Shown here: piece by piece, positions 17,051 through 24,985 of the stretch
How positions within the stretch are numbered: position 1 is the stretch's first letter
How the letters are laid out: each line of letters opens with the position of its first letter
NCBI RefSeq assembly: GCF_013393185.1
Contig: NZ_QJQX01000032.1
Location: forward strand, 33,454 to 97,453
Reading direction: 5' to 3'
Length of the DNA: 64,000 nt
From: Sphingobium lactosutens
GTDB taxonomy: Bacteria > Pseudomonadota > Alphaproteobacteria > Sphingomonadales > Sphingomonadaceae
Position numbers and translations under genes: made by a program
The notes under the pieces: model-generated
The model's database searches: none
What the model saw: the letters and a program-made list of their open reading frames with translations, nothing else
Told to the model about the DNA's origin: nothing

Positions 17051-18544
17051 ATGGGCGCTTTCCCTTTCCTTCTTCGCCATTGCCGGCACGGCCTGTCGAT
17101 CGGCCTTCTGTTCGGTGCCATGCTGGGCGGCTGCTCGGGCGAGGGCAGCGGGCCGGTAGTCGTCAGTGTAGTCGGCGATCGCGACGATTTCGCGAAACCG
17201 CTCCAGAACCTGCCCGACCCTGCCGCCAAGCTGATGCTGGAAAGCACGGCGCAGGGCCTCGTCGCCTTCGACGCCAGCGGCGATATCGTCCCGGCGCTGG
17301 CGCAGCGCTGGATCATGGAGGATGACGGGCGCAGCTATATCTTCCGCCTCCGCCGCGCCTTCTGGTCCGATGGAAGCCGGGTCACTGCCCCCGATGTCGC
17401 GCGCATCCTGATGTCGCGGATCGTCTCGCTCCGACGGTTTGATCCCGACGGACCTCTCGACGTGGTGCAGACGGTCGTGCCGATGACCGGCGAGGTAATC
17501 GAGATCAAGCTGGCGGCAGCGCGCCCCTTCGTCCTCCAGATGCTGGCCCAGCCGCAGATGGGCGTCCTTTCGCGCGAGGGCGGAACCGGTCCCTATCGCC
17601 GCGCGCAACGCGACAAGGCGCTGTTGCTGACGCCCATCGACCGGTCGAGCGGCGATGACGAATCGGCGGAAGGACCGGTGCCGGAATCCCAGCTTCGCAT
17701 CGTGCGCAGCGAACGCGCGGCGCTCGCCATCATCCGCTTTCGGGAGGGCCAGGCGGCGTTGATGCTCGGTGGGCGCTTCACCGACCTGCCTTTGCTGGTG
17801 CGCGCGGGGATCGACCGCGATGCCGTGCGGGTCGATCCGGTGCAGGGGCTGCTGGGCCTGACGGTAGTGGGTGAGGGCAAGCTGCTGGACGACGACAATG
17901 TCCGCGCCGCGATCAACATGGCGATCGACCGCAGCCAGTTGCCGGGCCTCTTCCCGCTGGGCGGATGGGCCACGACCGAGCAAATCGTGCCATCGCAGCT
18001 CGACCTTAGCCGCAATCCGACGCCACCTTCGTGGGCCGGTCAGTCGATGGACGACCGGCGCGCCCAGGCCAGCGCTACCATCACCCGTTGGCGCACCGAC
18101 CATGGCGCTACACCTGCGTTGCGTATCGCGCTGCCTGCCGGGCCGGGCGCTACGCTGCTGTTCAACATGCTGCGGCACGACCTGGCCGCCATCGGCCTCG
18201 ACACCCGGCGCGTCGATATGCGCGCGGAGGCGGACCTGCGGCTGGTCGATGAGGTTGCGCCCTATGACAGCGCGCTCTGGTATCTGGGCCGGGTCGGCTG
18301 CGCCCGCAAGGTCCGGTGCAGCGATGCCGCCGATGCCCAGTTGCAGGCCGCCAGCCTGGCCAGCACCGGTGAGGAACGCGCCGCCCGCATTGCCGAAGCC
18401 GAAGCGCTGATGCAGGCCGAGAATGGCTATATCGCGCTGGGATCGCCGGTGCGCTGGTCGCTGGCCTCGAAGCGCCTGACCGGCTTCATGGCGTCCCCGC
18501 GCGCGCGCCACCCATTGAACCATCTCTTCCGCCGCCCCAACTAA
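17051..18544 (+). CDS. ABC transporter substrate-binding lipoprotein (SBP family 5)
   Basis: A 497-aa lipoprotein with an N-terminal signal ending in the lipobox LGGC (Cys about 31). The body matches family 5 peptide/nickel-type binding proteins: LESTAQGLVAFDASGDIVPALAQRW, FRLRRAFWSDGSRVTAPDV, and DDDNVRAAINMAIDRSQL. No permease or ATPase gene is next to it, so it either serves a transporter encoded elsewhere or has another role. It is divergent from the OprP porin with a 126-bp shared region. The family call is secure, the ligand is unknown. Confidence 0.82.
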   Translation: MGAFPFLLRHCRHGLSIGLLFGAMLGGCSGEGSGPVVVSVVGDRDDFAKPLQNLPDPAAKLMLESTAQGLVAFDASGDIVPALAQRWIMEDDGRSYIFRLRRAFWSDGSRVTAPDVARILMSRIVSLRRFDPDGPLDVVQTVVPMTGEVIEIKLAAARPFVLQMLAQPQMGVLSREGGTGPYRRAQRDKALLLTPIDRSSGDDESAEGPVPESQLRIVRSERAALAIIRFREGQAALMLGGRFTDLPLLVRAGIDRDAVRVDPVQGLLGLTVVGEGKLLDDDNVRAAINMAIDRSQLPGLFPLGGWATTEQIVPSQLDLSRNPTPPSWAGQSMDDRRAQASATITRWRTDHGATPALRIALPAGPGATLLFNMLRHDLAAIGLDTRRVDMRAEADLRLVDEVAPYDSALWYLGRVGCARKVRCSDAADAQLQAASLASTGEERAARIAEAEALMQAENGYIALGSPVRWSLASKRLTGFMASPRARHPLNHLFRRPN

Positions 18545-18563
18545 GGGGCAAGGAGACTAGAGA

Positions 18564-18986
18564 ATGGCGCTTTCGCAGGAACAGTTCGATCGCGTGGTGC
18601 GGGACATGCCCGGCTTCGGCCGCGACCCCGCCTCGATCCGGCGCCGGGTGGAGGCGATGGAGGCGGTGCTGGAGGGGCTGTTCGTCATTCCCGGCACCAA
18701 CCGCCGCGTCGGCCTCGACAGTCTGGTCGGCCTGATCCCGGTGGTCGGCGATATCGCCACTGCCGCCATGGGCGCCTGGATCGTCTGGGAAGCGCGGAAC
18801 CTGGGCATGTCGAAATGGCAGCTGACCCGCATGGCCGCGAATGTCGGCGTCGACACGCTGGTCGGCGCCATCCCCTTCGCGGGCGACATCTTCGACTTTC
18901 TCTACAAGTCGAATACGAAGAATCTGCGCATCATCCGCAAGCATCTCGATCGTCACCATCCCTCGACGGTGACGATCGACGGATAA
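18564..18986 (+). CDS. DUF4112-family membrane protein
   Basis: A 140-aa protein with the DUF4112 pattern FVIPGTNRRVGLDSLVGLIPVVGDI and a mirrored second copy VGVDTLVGAIPFAGDIFDFLYKSNTKNLR. Between them is one hydrophobic segment (ATAAMGAWIVWEA). The repeated GLxPxVGD motif and the basic C-terminus are diagnostic. Its function is unknown. AAGGAG lies 10 nt before the ATG, 19 nt after the upstream SBP gene, so the two are probably co-transcribed. It ends only 3 nt from the convergent RNase T2 gene. Confidence 0.86.
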   Translation: MALSQEQFDRVVRDMPGFGRDPASIRRRVEAMEAVLEGLFVIPGTNRRVGLDSLVGLIPVVGDIATAAMGAWIVWEARNLGMSKWQLTRMAANVGVDTLVGAIPFAGDIFDFLYKSNTKNLRIIRKHLDRHHPSTVTIDG

Positions 18987-18989
18987 GGC

Positions 18990-19814
18990 TTAATGCGTGC
19001 CGTCGGCTGGCGGCTGGGCGTTGGGATCGAGGTTCAGGAACAGTCCCGGCTCGCGCTGGGGCGTCGGCATCCGGGCGGGACGGCGCGGATTAGGGATGAT
19101 CGGACCCGGCTCGATCCGCAGATAGGCGCTATCGGGCGCACCGCCCTGATGCGCGGGGCAGCGGGCAAACTCCAGTGCCCGGTCCATGCAGAGCCACACT
19201 TCGCTCAGCCAGTTGCCGCGCGTGGTGGTGACGCGCATCATGTCGGCCTTCAGCCCCTTGTTGGCGCGGGCGAAGGCTTCGGCGAACTGCCCCACCGTCA
19301 GCGACTTGCGCCGCACCAGCGCGCCCATGTCGGGATAGCGCAGCGACTGGTAGAAGGCGCGCGACAGGTTGAAATACAATTCCGGCTTGGTGGTCATGCA
19401 GGTGCCATGTTTCGACCATTCATGCTGGATCAGCTGCGGCGAGGGCGTGTTGCAGAGATTCTGGCGGATCACCTCGCGCGGCACCAGGTCGGCCGGGCGG
19501 CAATATTGCGGCCATTCCTTGCCATAGCCATCGGGCCACAGGCCATGCAGGGTGAAGCCGAACTTGCCCGTCTTGCCCCCGCACTGGAGGCTGCTCCGGT
19601 CGCGCGCGGTCGAGCAATATTGCGGCGACCAGCTGATCGCCAGCGTATAGCTGCCGATCGGCAGGACGCGCCTGGGTTCCTTGTCGGTCGGGCCTTCGAG
19701 CTTCGGCCGGGCGACCTGGGCGGGCATGCGGCACTGCGCCGACTGGGCCAGCGCAGCGCCGGGCGCGACGGTCAGGGCCAGAACGAAGGCTGGAGCGACA
19801 AGAGCCTTAAGCAT
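18990..19814 (-). CDS. Secreted ribonuclease T2-family protein
   Basis: A 274-aa exported RNase T2. A signal peptide (LVAPAFVLALTVAPGAALA) is followed by the two active-site segments: CAS I with FTLHGLWPDGYGKEWP and CAS II with QHEWSKHGTCM, each holding a catalytic His. Cysteines around SPQYC and CRPAD can form the family disulfides. The enzyme would degrade RNA in the periplasm or outside the cell for nutrient salvage. The proline-rich C-terminal tail is extra. Its ATG overlaps the nadC stop by 8 nt (ATGCTTAA), giving translational coupling. Confidence 0.92.
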   Translation of the reverse strand: MLKALVAPAFVLALTVAPGAALAQSAQCRMPAQVARPKLEGPTDKEPRRVLPIGSYTLAISWSPQYCSTARDRSSLQCGGKTGKFGFTLHGLWPDGYGKEWPQYCRPADLVPREVIRQNLCNTPSPQLIQHEWSKHGTCMTTKPELYFNLSRAFYQSLRYPDMGALVRRKSLTVGQFAEAFARANKGLKADMMRVTTTRGNWLSEVWLCMDRALEFARCPAHQGGAPDSAYLRIEPGPIIPNPRRPARMPTPQREPGLFLNLDPNAQPPADGTH

Positions 19815-20670
19815 AAGCGAAATCCAGTCCGATGTCGGCGGCAGGGGCCGATTGGGTGAGGCGACCGACGCTGATATAGGTGACGCCGGTTTCGGCCTTG
19901 GCGCGGATCGTGTCCAGCGTGACGCCGCCCGACGATTCGGTCGGCACGCGCCCGCCGATTAGCGTCACCGCGCCGCGCAAAGTCGGCGCGTCCATATTGT
20001 CGAGCAGCAAATGGGTCGCGCCCGCAGCCAGCGCGGGTTCGATCTGGTCGACTCGGTCGACCTCGACGATGATCCGCTCCACGCCCGCAGCCACGGCGCG
20101 GCGCACCGCCTCCTCGACCGTTCCGGCGACGGCGACATGATTGTCCTTGATCATCGCCGCATCCCACAGGCCCATGCGATGATTGGTCGCGCCGCCCATG
20201 CGGATCGCATATTTCTCAAGGCAACGCAGGCCCGGAATCGTCTTGCGCGTATCGAGCAGTGTCGCGCCTGTGCCCAGGATCGCATCGACATAGGCGCGGG
20301 TCATGGTGGCGATGCCGGTCAGATGCTGGACGGTGTTGAGCGCCGATCGCTCCGCCGTCAGCATCGCCCGCGCCTTGCCCCTTATGCGCATCAGGTCGGT
20401 GCCCGCCGCGACCCGATCGCCATCTTGGTGCAGCAGCTCGATCTCCACATCCGGGTCGAGCGCGCGAAAGAAGGCGACAGCGATCGGCAGCCCCGCCAGC
20501 GTCACCGCGTCGCGGCTGTCCATCACGCCGTCGAACATGGCGTCGGCAGGGATCACCGCTTCACTGGTGACGTCACAGCCATTGGGGCCAAGATCTTCGG
20601 CGAGAGTCGCGGCCACAAAGGCATCGAGATCGAAGCCGGGGAGCGAGAATATCTGAGAATCACGGGTCAT
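19807..20670 (-). CDS. nadC: Nicotinate-nucleotide pyrophosphorylase NadC
   Basis: A 287-aa quinolinate phosphoribosyltransferase, making nicotinate mononucleotide from quinolinate and PRPP in NAD synthesis. Motifs are AEDLGPNGCDVTSEAV, AERSALNTVQHLTGIAT, the active LDTRKTIPGLRCLEKYA, MGGATNHRMGLWDAAMIKDNH, and ESSGGVTLDTI. The ATG at 20670 is used; a GTG six codons upstream (20688) is possible. nadA is about 1.4 kb away in the same orientation, but nadB is not in the window. Confidence 0.96.
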   Translation of the reverse strand: MTRDSQIFSLPGFDLDAFVAATLAEDLGPNGCDVTSEAVIPADAMFDGVMDSRDAVTLAGLPIAVAFFRALDPDVEIELLHQDGDRVAAGTDLMRIRGKARAMLTAERSALNTVQHLTGIATMTRAYVDAILGTGATLLDTRKTIPGLRCLEKYAIRMGGATNHRMGLWDAAMIKDNHVAVAGTVEEAVRRAVAAGVERIIVEVDRVDQIEPALAAGATHLLLDNMDAPTLRGAVTLIGGRVPTESSGGVTLDTIRAKAETGVTYISVGRLTQSAPAADIGLDFAYA

Positions 20671-20701
20671 CGCACGGGGATGTGGCACAGTCGCGGGATG
20701 G

Positions 20702-20742
20702 TTGACACCCCCTCGGTCATTATATAGTCATTTATCTATATA
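20702..20742 (+). promoter_or_regulatory. Promoter and operator of the ArsR/SRPBCC operon
   Basis: TTGACA (20702-20707) is a consensus -35, and TATAGT (20723) a possible -10 with a 15-bp spacer. Overlapping it is the inverted repeat TATATAG-tcatttat-CTATATA (20721-20742), an AT-rich palindrome suited to a small winged-helix repressor. This placement favours the GTG at 20759 as the gene start. Confidence 0.6.
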
Positions 20743-20758
20743 GATGGAGAGCTATATT

Positions 20759-21091
20759 GTGACTGCCGCGCAGCTGGACCTGATTTTCGGCGCCCTGTCC
20801 GACCCCACCCGCCGCGCCATGCTGGCGCAACTGGCACGAGGGGAATCGACCGTAAATGCGCTGGTCGAACCATCGGGCCTCAGCCAGCCGACCGTATCCA
20901 AGCACCTCAAAATATTGGAGCAGGCGGGCCTCGTCTCGCGTGGGCGCGCGGCGCAGACGCGCCCCGTCCGGCTGGAGGCTGCGCCGCTCGCCGCCGCCGC
21001 GCAGTGGATTGATCATTACAAGACATTCTGGACCGCCAGCTACGACCGGCTCGATGAGTATCTGCAGGATCTGAAAGGAGAGGAATCATGA
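20759..21091 (+). CDS. ArsR-family transcriptional regulator
   Basis: A roughly 110-aa winged-helix regulator: LIFGALSDPTRRAMLAQLARG, STVNALVEPSGLSQPTVSKHLKILEQAGLVSR. No metal-binding CVC box is seen, so it belongs to the metal-independent type that is often paired with SRPBCC proteins. GTG 20759 has GGAGAG eight bases upstream and lies clear of the operator; an ATG at 20744 would sit inside the operator. Its stop overlaps the next start (ATGA). It probably represses its own operon. Confidence 0.88.
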   Translation: MTAAQLDLIFGALSDPTRRAMLAQLARGESTVNALVEPSGLSQPTVSKHLKILEQAGLVSRGRAAQTRPVRLEAAPLAAAAQWIDHYKTFWTASYDRLDEYLQDLKGEES

Positions 21092-21573
21092 GCGACGAAC
21101 CCGAAAATGTCCGCGCCATCACCATCACCCGCCTGATCGATGCGCCCGCGCATCTGGTCTTCGCGGCCCATGCCGACCCGGTGCACGTGAAACGCTGGTT
21201 CGGCCCGGTCGGCTGGCCGCTCAGCACATGCGAGATGGATTTTCGCGTCGGCGGCCGCTTCCATTTCCAGATGACCAGCGATGCGGGCGAACTCGGCCCG
21301 CCCTTTGGCGGCACCTATCTGGAAATCGTGCCGAACCTGCGCATCCGCTACGACAACAGCTTCGAAGCGCCCGGATCGCCGGTCATGGTGACGACGCTCA
21401 GCTTCGACGAGGATGCGGAAGGTCGCACCCTGCTGACCCACCATACCGTCTTCGAAAGCCAGGCCGTGCACGACGAATATCGCGGCCTCGGGTTCGAGGA
21501 AGGCACCGGCTCCAGCCTCGATCTGCTGGCCGACGAGGTGCGCGAGATGGTGGCGGAAATGGGCGGCGGGTGA
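21088..21573 (+). CDS. SRPBCC-domain (AHSA1-like) protein
   Basis: A 161-aa START-like protein: ITRLIDAPAHLVFAAHADPVHVKRWFGP, MDFRVGGRFHFQMTS, PPFGGTYLEIVPNLRIRY and a C-terminal helix. AHSA1-like SRPBCC proteins have a hydrophobic cavity and often sense or bind small molecules. It is translationally coupled to the ArsR gene by an ATGA overlap, a pairing common in bacteria. No ligand can be predicted. Confidence 0.88.
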   Translation: MSDEPENVRAITITRLIDAPAHLVFAAHADPVHVKRWFGPVGWPLSTCEMDFRVGGRFHFQMTSDAGELGPPFGGTYLEIVPNLRIRYDNSFEAPGSPVMVTTLSFDEDAEGRTLLTHHTVFESQAVHDEYRGLGFEEGTGSSLDLLADEVREMVAEMGGG

Positions 21574-21607
21574 CGGCCGCCGAAGCATCTTGAACCAAAG
21601 CATTCAA

Positions 21608-21695
21608 CAAAAAGCCGTTCGGGCTGAGCCTGTCGAAGCCCTTCTCTTTTCTTCAAGAAAGAGCAGCCCTTCGACAAGCTCAGGGCGAACGGGTT
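21608..21695. terminator. Long inverted repeat between convergent genes
   Basis: Arms CCGTTCGGGCTGAGCCTG (from 21615) and CAAGCTCAGGGCGAACGG (to 21692) pair over roughly 29 bp with few mismatches, and the loop holds a second hairpin (CTCTTTT/AAGAAAGAG). It lies between the convergent SRPBCC gene and the gene at 21710, where it would act as a bidirectional terminator. It is the best-formed copy of the window's TTCGACA-type repeat. Confidence 0.7.
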
Positions 21696-21709
21696 GAGAG
21701 CAAGGCTCG

Positions 21710-22108
21710 TCAGCTTAACGGTAACGCCTTGACGCAAAAGTGGCCGGAACCTGCTTCAAAATCGACTATCTGCCAGCGCAAGCCTTGCCGCTCTTCGGGA
21801 TTCCAAGGTGTAGCCTTCTCGACACCACCCTTCGACGTGCCATCGACAATGATAGCGTCAATCCATCCTGCATGATGTTCAAGTGCATGGACGATGTGCG
21901 CGCGCCGTTTTGTGTTGCCCGGCTTCAGTTCCCATTCCTCAAGCCGGCCGCCACGCAACCTAGTATCCATAGCCAGTGGTTTGACCGTCCAGTCAATTTC
22001 GGAACGCCAAAGTGTCAGACACACGCCCTGCGCACTTTTCGCACTCCAGTCGGTGCGAGGCACTTCCAGCTTATATCCCAGCTTTGAAAAAGCCTCGCCA
22101 TATTTCAT
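21710..22108 (-). CDS. Unknown protein translationally coupled to nadA
   Basis: A 132-aa soluble protein I do not recognise. It starts MKYGEAFSKLGYKLEVPR, with the ATG sharing a base with the nadA stop (TGATG), so it should be translated by ribosomes that finish nadA. There is no signal peptide or membrane segment. It is rich in Trp (SEIDWTVKP, GGRLEEWELKPG, HHAGWIDAIIVDG, GLRWQIVDF) with alternating charged and hydrophobic residues, suggesting a compact alpha/beta fold. DGR/ELK-like residues could suggest a nuclease fold, but this is only a guess. The GC is slightly lower than that of nadA. Confidence 0.6.
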   Translation of the reverse strand: MKYGEAFSKLGYKLEVPRTDWSAKSAQGVCLTLWRSEIDWTVKPLAMDTRLRGGRLEEWELKPGNTKRRAHIVHALEHHAGWIDAIIVDGTSKGGVEKATPWNPEERQGLRWQIVDFEAGSGHFCVKALPLS

Positions 22109-23094
22109 CAGCGCGCGCCGACATCCCCCTGCCCCACGGTACCGCTCGCCATTTCGAGCATCCGGTCGAGGCTCTTCTTCGCGGCGATGCGCAGCGTCTC
22201 GTCCATCTCGATGCGCGGCGTCAGGTCGCGCAGCGACAGGTACAGCTTCTCCATCGTGTTGAGCGCCATATAGGGGCAGATGTTGCAGTTGCAGTTGCCG
22301 TCCGCGCCCGGCGCGCCGATGAAATTCTTGTCCGGCACCGCCTTCTGCATCTGGTGGATGATATGCGGCTCGGTCGCAACGATCAGCGTATCGCCCGGCA
22401 TGGTCTTGGCGAAGTCGAGGATGCCGCTGGTCGACCCGACATAGTCGGCATGGTCGACGATATAGGGCGGGCATTCGGGATGCGCGGCGACCGGGGCGGC
22501 GGGATGCTGGGCCTTGAGCTTCAGCAACTCGGTCTCGCTGAACGCCTCATGCACGATGCAGACGCCCGGCCACAGCAGCATGTCGCGGCCCAGCTTGCGC
22601 TTGAGGTATCCGCCCAGATGCTTGTCGGGACCGAAGATGATCTTCTGATCCCTGGGGATCTGCGCAAGGATCTTTTCGGCGGAAGAGGACGTCACGATGA
22701 TGTCGCTGAGCGCCTTCACCTCGGCCGAACAGTTGATGTAGCTGAGCGCGATATGATCGGGATGCGCCTCGCGGAACGCCTTGAACTGGGCGGGCGGGCA
22801 GCTATCTTCCAGCGAACAGCCGGCATCCATGTCCGGCAATATGACGATCTTCTGGGGCGACAGGATCTTGGCCGTCTCCGCCATGAAGCGCACGCCGCAA
22901 AAGGCGATGACGTCAGCATCCGTCTCCGCCGCCTTGCGCGACAATTCGAGGCTGTCGCCGACGAAATCGGACAGATCCTGAATCTCGGGCGACTGGTAAT
23001 AATGGCCGAGGATGACGGCGTTGCGCTCCTTGCGGAGACGATCGATTTCCGCGCGCAGGTCCGCGCCCTGCGGAATGGCGGTGATGGCGGTCAT
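22108..23094 (-). CDS. nadA: Quinolinate synthase NadA
   Basis: A 328-aa [4Fe-4S] enzyme that condenses iminoaspartate with dihydroxyacetone phosphate to quinolinate. Motifs are NAVILGHYYQSPEIQDL, FCGVRFMAETAKILSP, VILPDMDAGCSLEDSC, GPDKHLGGYLKRK, and the C-terminal NCNCNICPYMALNTME. Conserved Cys in these motifs would hold the cluster, though exact ligands cannot be assigned by eye. It pairs functionally with nadC at 19.8 kb; the L-aspartate oxidase gene is absent from the window. Confidence 0.96.
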   Translation of the reverse strand: MTAITAIPQGADLRAEIDRLRKERNAVILGHYYQSPEIQDLSDFVGDSLELSRKAAETDADVIAFCGVRFMAETAKILSPQKIVILPDMDAGCSLEDSCPPAQFKAFREAHPDHIALSYINCSAEVKALSDIIVTSSSAEKILAQIPRDQKIIFGPDKHLGGYLKRKLGRDMLLWPGVCIVHEAFSETELLKLKAQHPAAPVAAHPECPPYIVDHADYVGSTSGILDFAKTMPGDTLIVATEPHIIHQMQKAVPDKNFIGAPGADGNCNCNICPYMALNTMEKLYLSLRDLTPRIEMDETLRIAAKKSLDRMLEMASGTVGQGDVGAR

Positions 23095-23199
23095 ACCCTG
23101 TAACTCCTCGGTCCCATGTCTGGCCCTTTAAGCGCAATAACTATTTGTTTTATCGTGATTTCTTAATCTTCGATCGATTCCGATCGCTTGGAAATCGCT

Positions 23200-23919
23200 C
23201 TAGCGCTGCTGCCGCCTGTTGGCCAGTACCTCATTGATCGGCGTGGTGACGTCCCAGCGCTCTCGCCTGTCATCCTTGCGTTCCGGTGGGAAGGTGACGA
23301 GCACCCGAACGTCGCCATAGCCCATGGCGCCGAGCGGCGCGGCCATGATCTTGCCTATCGCCGCGCGGCCATATTCGCGCGCCTGCGCCATGCGTTCGGG
23401 GGAACGCGCGGAGGCTTCGGCCCGGACCTGCGCATGGGCCGATGTGCGGCGGCTCAGTTCCTCCCCCGCCTCGCGCGTCACGAACAGGCCGCTGGTGCGC
23501 ACCAGCGTCCGCCGCGCCTCGTCCAGATTGGGCTTGTCGGGCTTCACGTCCGGCGCATTGACGATCAGCGTGCGGCTCTTCTCGTCCCACTCCAGATCGC
23601 GCGCGGTCAGCCCCGAAAGATCGACAAAATAGTCGACCGAATAGGGCATCTTCACCACCTGATCGGACTTCAGCCAGCCGAAGCCGCGCACGTCCTGCGC
23701 CGTGCTCTGGATCGTGCCGTTCAGCCGCGACACGCGCAGGCTGGCCGACCCGGCGATCCGTTCCGCGATGATCTTCGTCACCGCCGATCCGTCATCCTCG
23801 ACCGCGACCACATAGTCGCGATTATAGCGTTGCCAGCCAACCAGCATCGCCGCGCCCGCCATCAGGATCAGCAGGGCCAGCGCGACCGGCCCGGCATAGC
23901 GTTTCAGCGTATCTGCCAT
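23200..23919 (-). CDS. DUF4230-family protein
   Basis: A 239-aa protein with one N-terminal membrane helix (VALALLILMAGAAMLVGW) and a periplasmic domain typical of DUF4230: SRLNGTIQSTAQDVRGFGWLKSDQ, MPYSVDYFVDLSGL, DEKSRTLIVNAPDVKPDKPNLD. The function is unknown. It overlaps the end of the upstream metallo-hydrolase gene by 16 nt. No ribosome-binding site needs rescue because the two are coupled. Confidence 0.8.
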   Translation of the reverse strand: MADTLKRYAGPVALALLILMAGAAMLVGWQRYNRDYVVAVEDDGSAVTKIIAERIAGSASLRVSRLNGTIQSTAQDVRGFGWLKSDQVVKMPYSVDYFVDLSGLTARDLEWDEKSRTLIVNAPDVKPDKPNLDEARRTLVRTSGLFVTREAGEELSRRTSAHAQVRAEASARSPERMAQAREYGRAAIGKIMAAPLGAMGYGDVRVLVTFPPERKDDRRERWDVTTPINEVLANRRQQR

Positions 23920-24782
23920 CGTCCGTCCCCGGTGGGCGCGGCCAGGCCACGCCCATCCAGATCGATCAGATGCGCCAGCACCGAGCGCCCCGCCGCGCCA
24001 TAAAGACGCGGATCGACGCCCTTGTACATGTCGGCCACCATGTCCGGGATGGCGCTTTCGCCATTGCGCTCCAGAAAGCGGAGTATCTGTCCCTCGCGCT
24101 GCTTGCGATGGCCCATCATGCCGCGCACCAGCCGTTGCGGCGTCTCGATCGGATCGCCGTGCGCCGGATAATAGATGGCGTCGTCGCGATCGAGCAGGCG
24201 CTGCATCGACCGCATATAGGCGGACATGTCCCCGTCGGGCGGGGAAATGACGCTGGTCGACCAGCCCATCACATGATCGCCGGTGAAGAGGACATTCTCC
24301 TCCAGCAGCGCGAAGCAGAGATGATTGGACGTATGGCCCGGCGTCGCCACCGCCTCCAGCGTCCAGCCCGGCCCCGTCACCTGCTCGCCGTCGGCCAGAA
24401 CGCGATCAGGGCGATAGTCGGCATCGAAGGCCGCATCGGCGCGCGGCCCATCATCGTCCAGCGTCAACGGCGCGCAGCCGATCACCGGCGCGCCGGTCAA
24501 CTCACTCAACGGCCGCGCGGCCGGGCTGTGGTCGCGATGGGTATGGGTGCACAATATCGCCACTACCGGCCGCCCGGCGATCGCGGCGGCCAGCGCCGCC
24601 AGATGTTCCGCATCATCCGGGCCGGGATCGATGATCGCGACCGCCTCCGTTCCCACCACATAGGTCTGCGTCCCCGTGTAGGTGAAAGGCGACGGATTGG
24701 GCGCCAGCACGCGAGCCACCAGAGGGCTGAGCGGCATCAGGAGTCCGGTCGGCAGATCGGCCGGATCGAAAGGGGTAGCCAT
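23904..24782 (-). CDS. MBL-fold metallo-hydrolase (LACTB2/glyoxalase II-like)
   Basis: A 292-aa metallo-beta-lactamase-fold enzyme. The metal-binding motif is LCTHTHRDHSPAARPL (about 78-93). Further ligands are VATPGHTSNHLCFAL and LFTGDHVMGW. A C-terminal winged-helix region (HRKQREGQILRFLERNG, DMYKGVDPRLYGAAGRSVLAHL) matches the LACTB2-type subgroup. It would be a cytosolic hydrolase, but the substrate is unknown. Start at ATG 24782 (MATPFDP); one more ATG lies three codons upstream. Confidence 0.88.
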   Translation of the reverse strand: MATPFDPADLPTGLLMPLSPLVARVLAPNPSPFTYTGTQTYVVGTEAVAIIDPGPDDAEHLAALAAAIAGRPVVAILCTHTHRDHSPAARPLSELTGAPVIGCAPLTLDDDGPRADAAFDADYRPDRVLADGEQVTGPGWTLEAVATPGHTSNHLCFALLEENVLFTGDHVMGWSTSVISPPDGDMSAYMRSMQRLLDRDDAIYYPAHGDPIETPQRLVRGMMGHRKQREGQILRFLERNGESAIPDMVADMYKGVDPRLYGAAGRSVLAHLIDLDGRGLAAPTGDGRWQIR

Positions 24783-24985
24783 GCGTCCCATGTGCCCATT
24801 TCCGCGCGGATTTCAAGGGCGCCCGCCACCGGCCTGTCCTATCTTCCGCGGCTCTGATAGGCTGGGGTCATGGCCGCTGCATCATCCCGCCAAACGACAC
24901 ATGCTTCGCAACATGATTTCCAACATTTGAACATAAATGTCGAAATCAGCGGGAAATGTGCGAAGTTAAGCCGATCCGTTCCAAC

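Noticed and set aside
24956..24985. Ten-codon upstream extension of xerC
   Set aside because: The extension (MCEVKPIRSN) is not part of the recombinase fold; the ATG at 24986 starts at the usual position of the core-binding domain.
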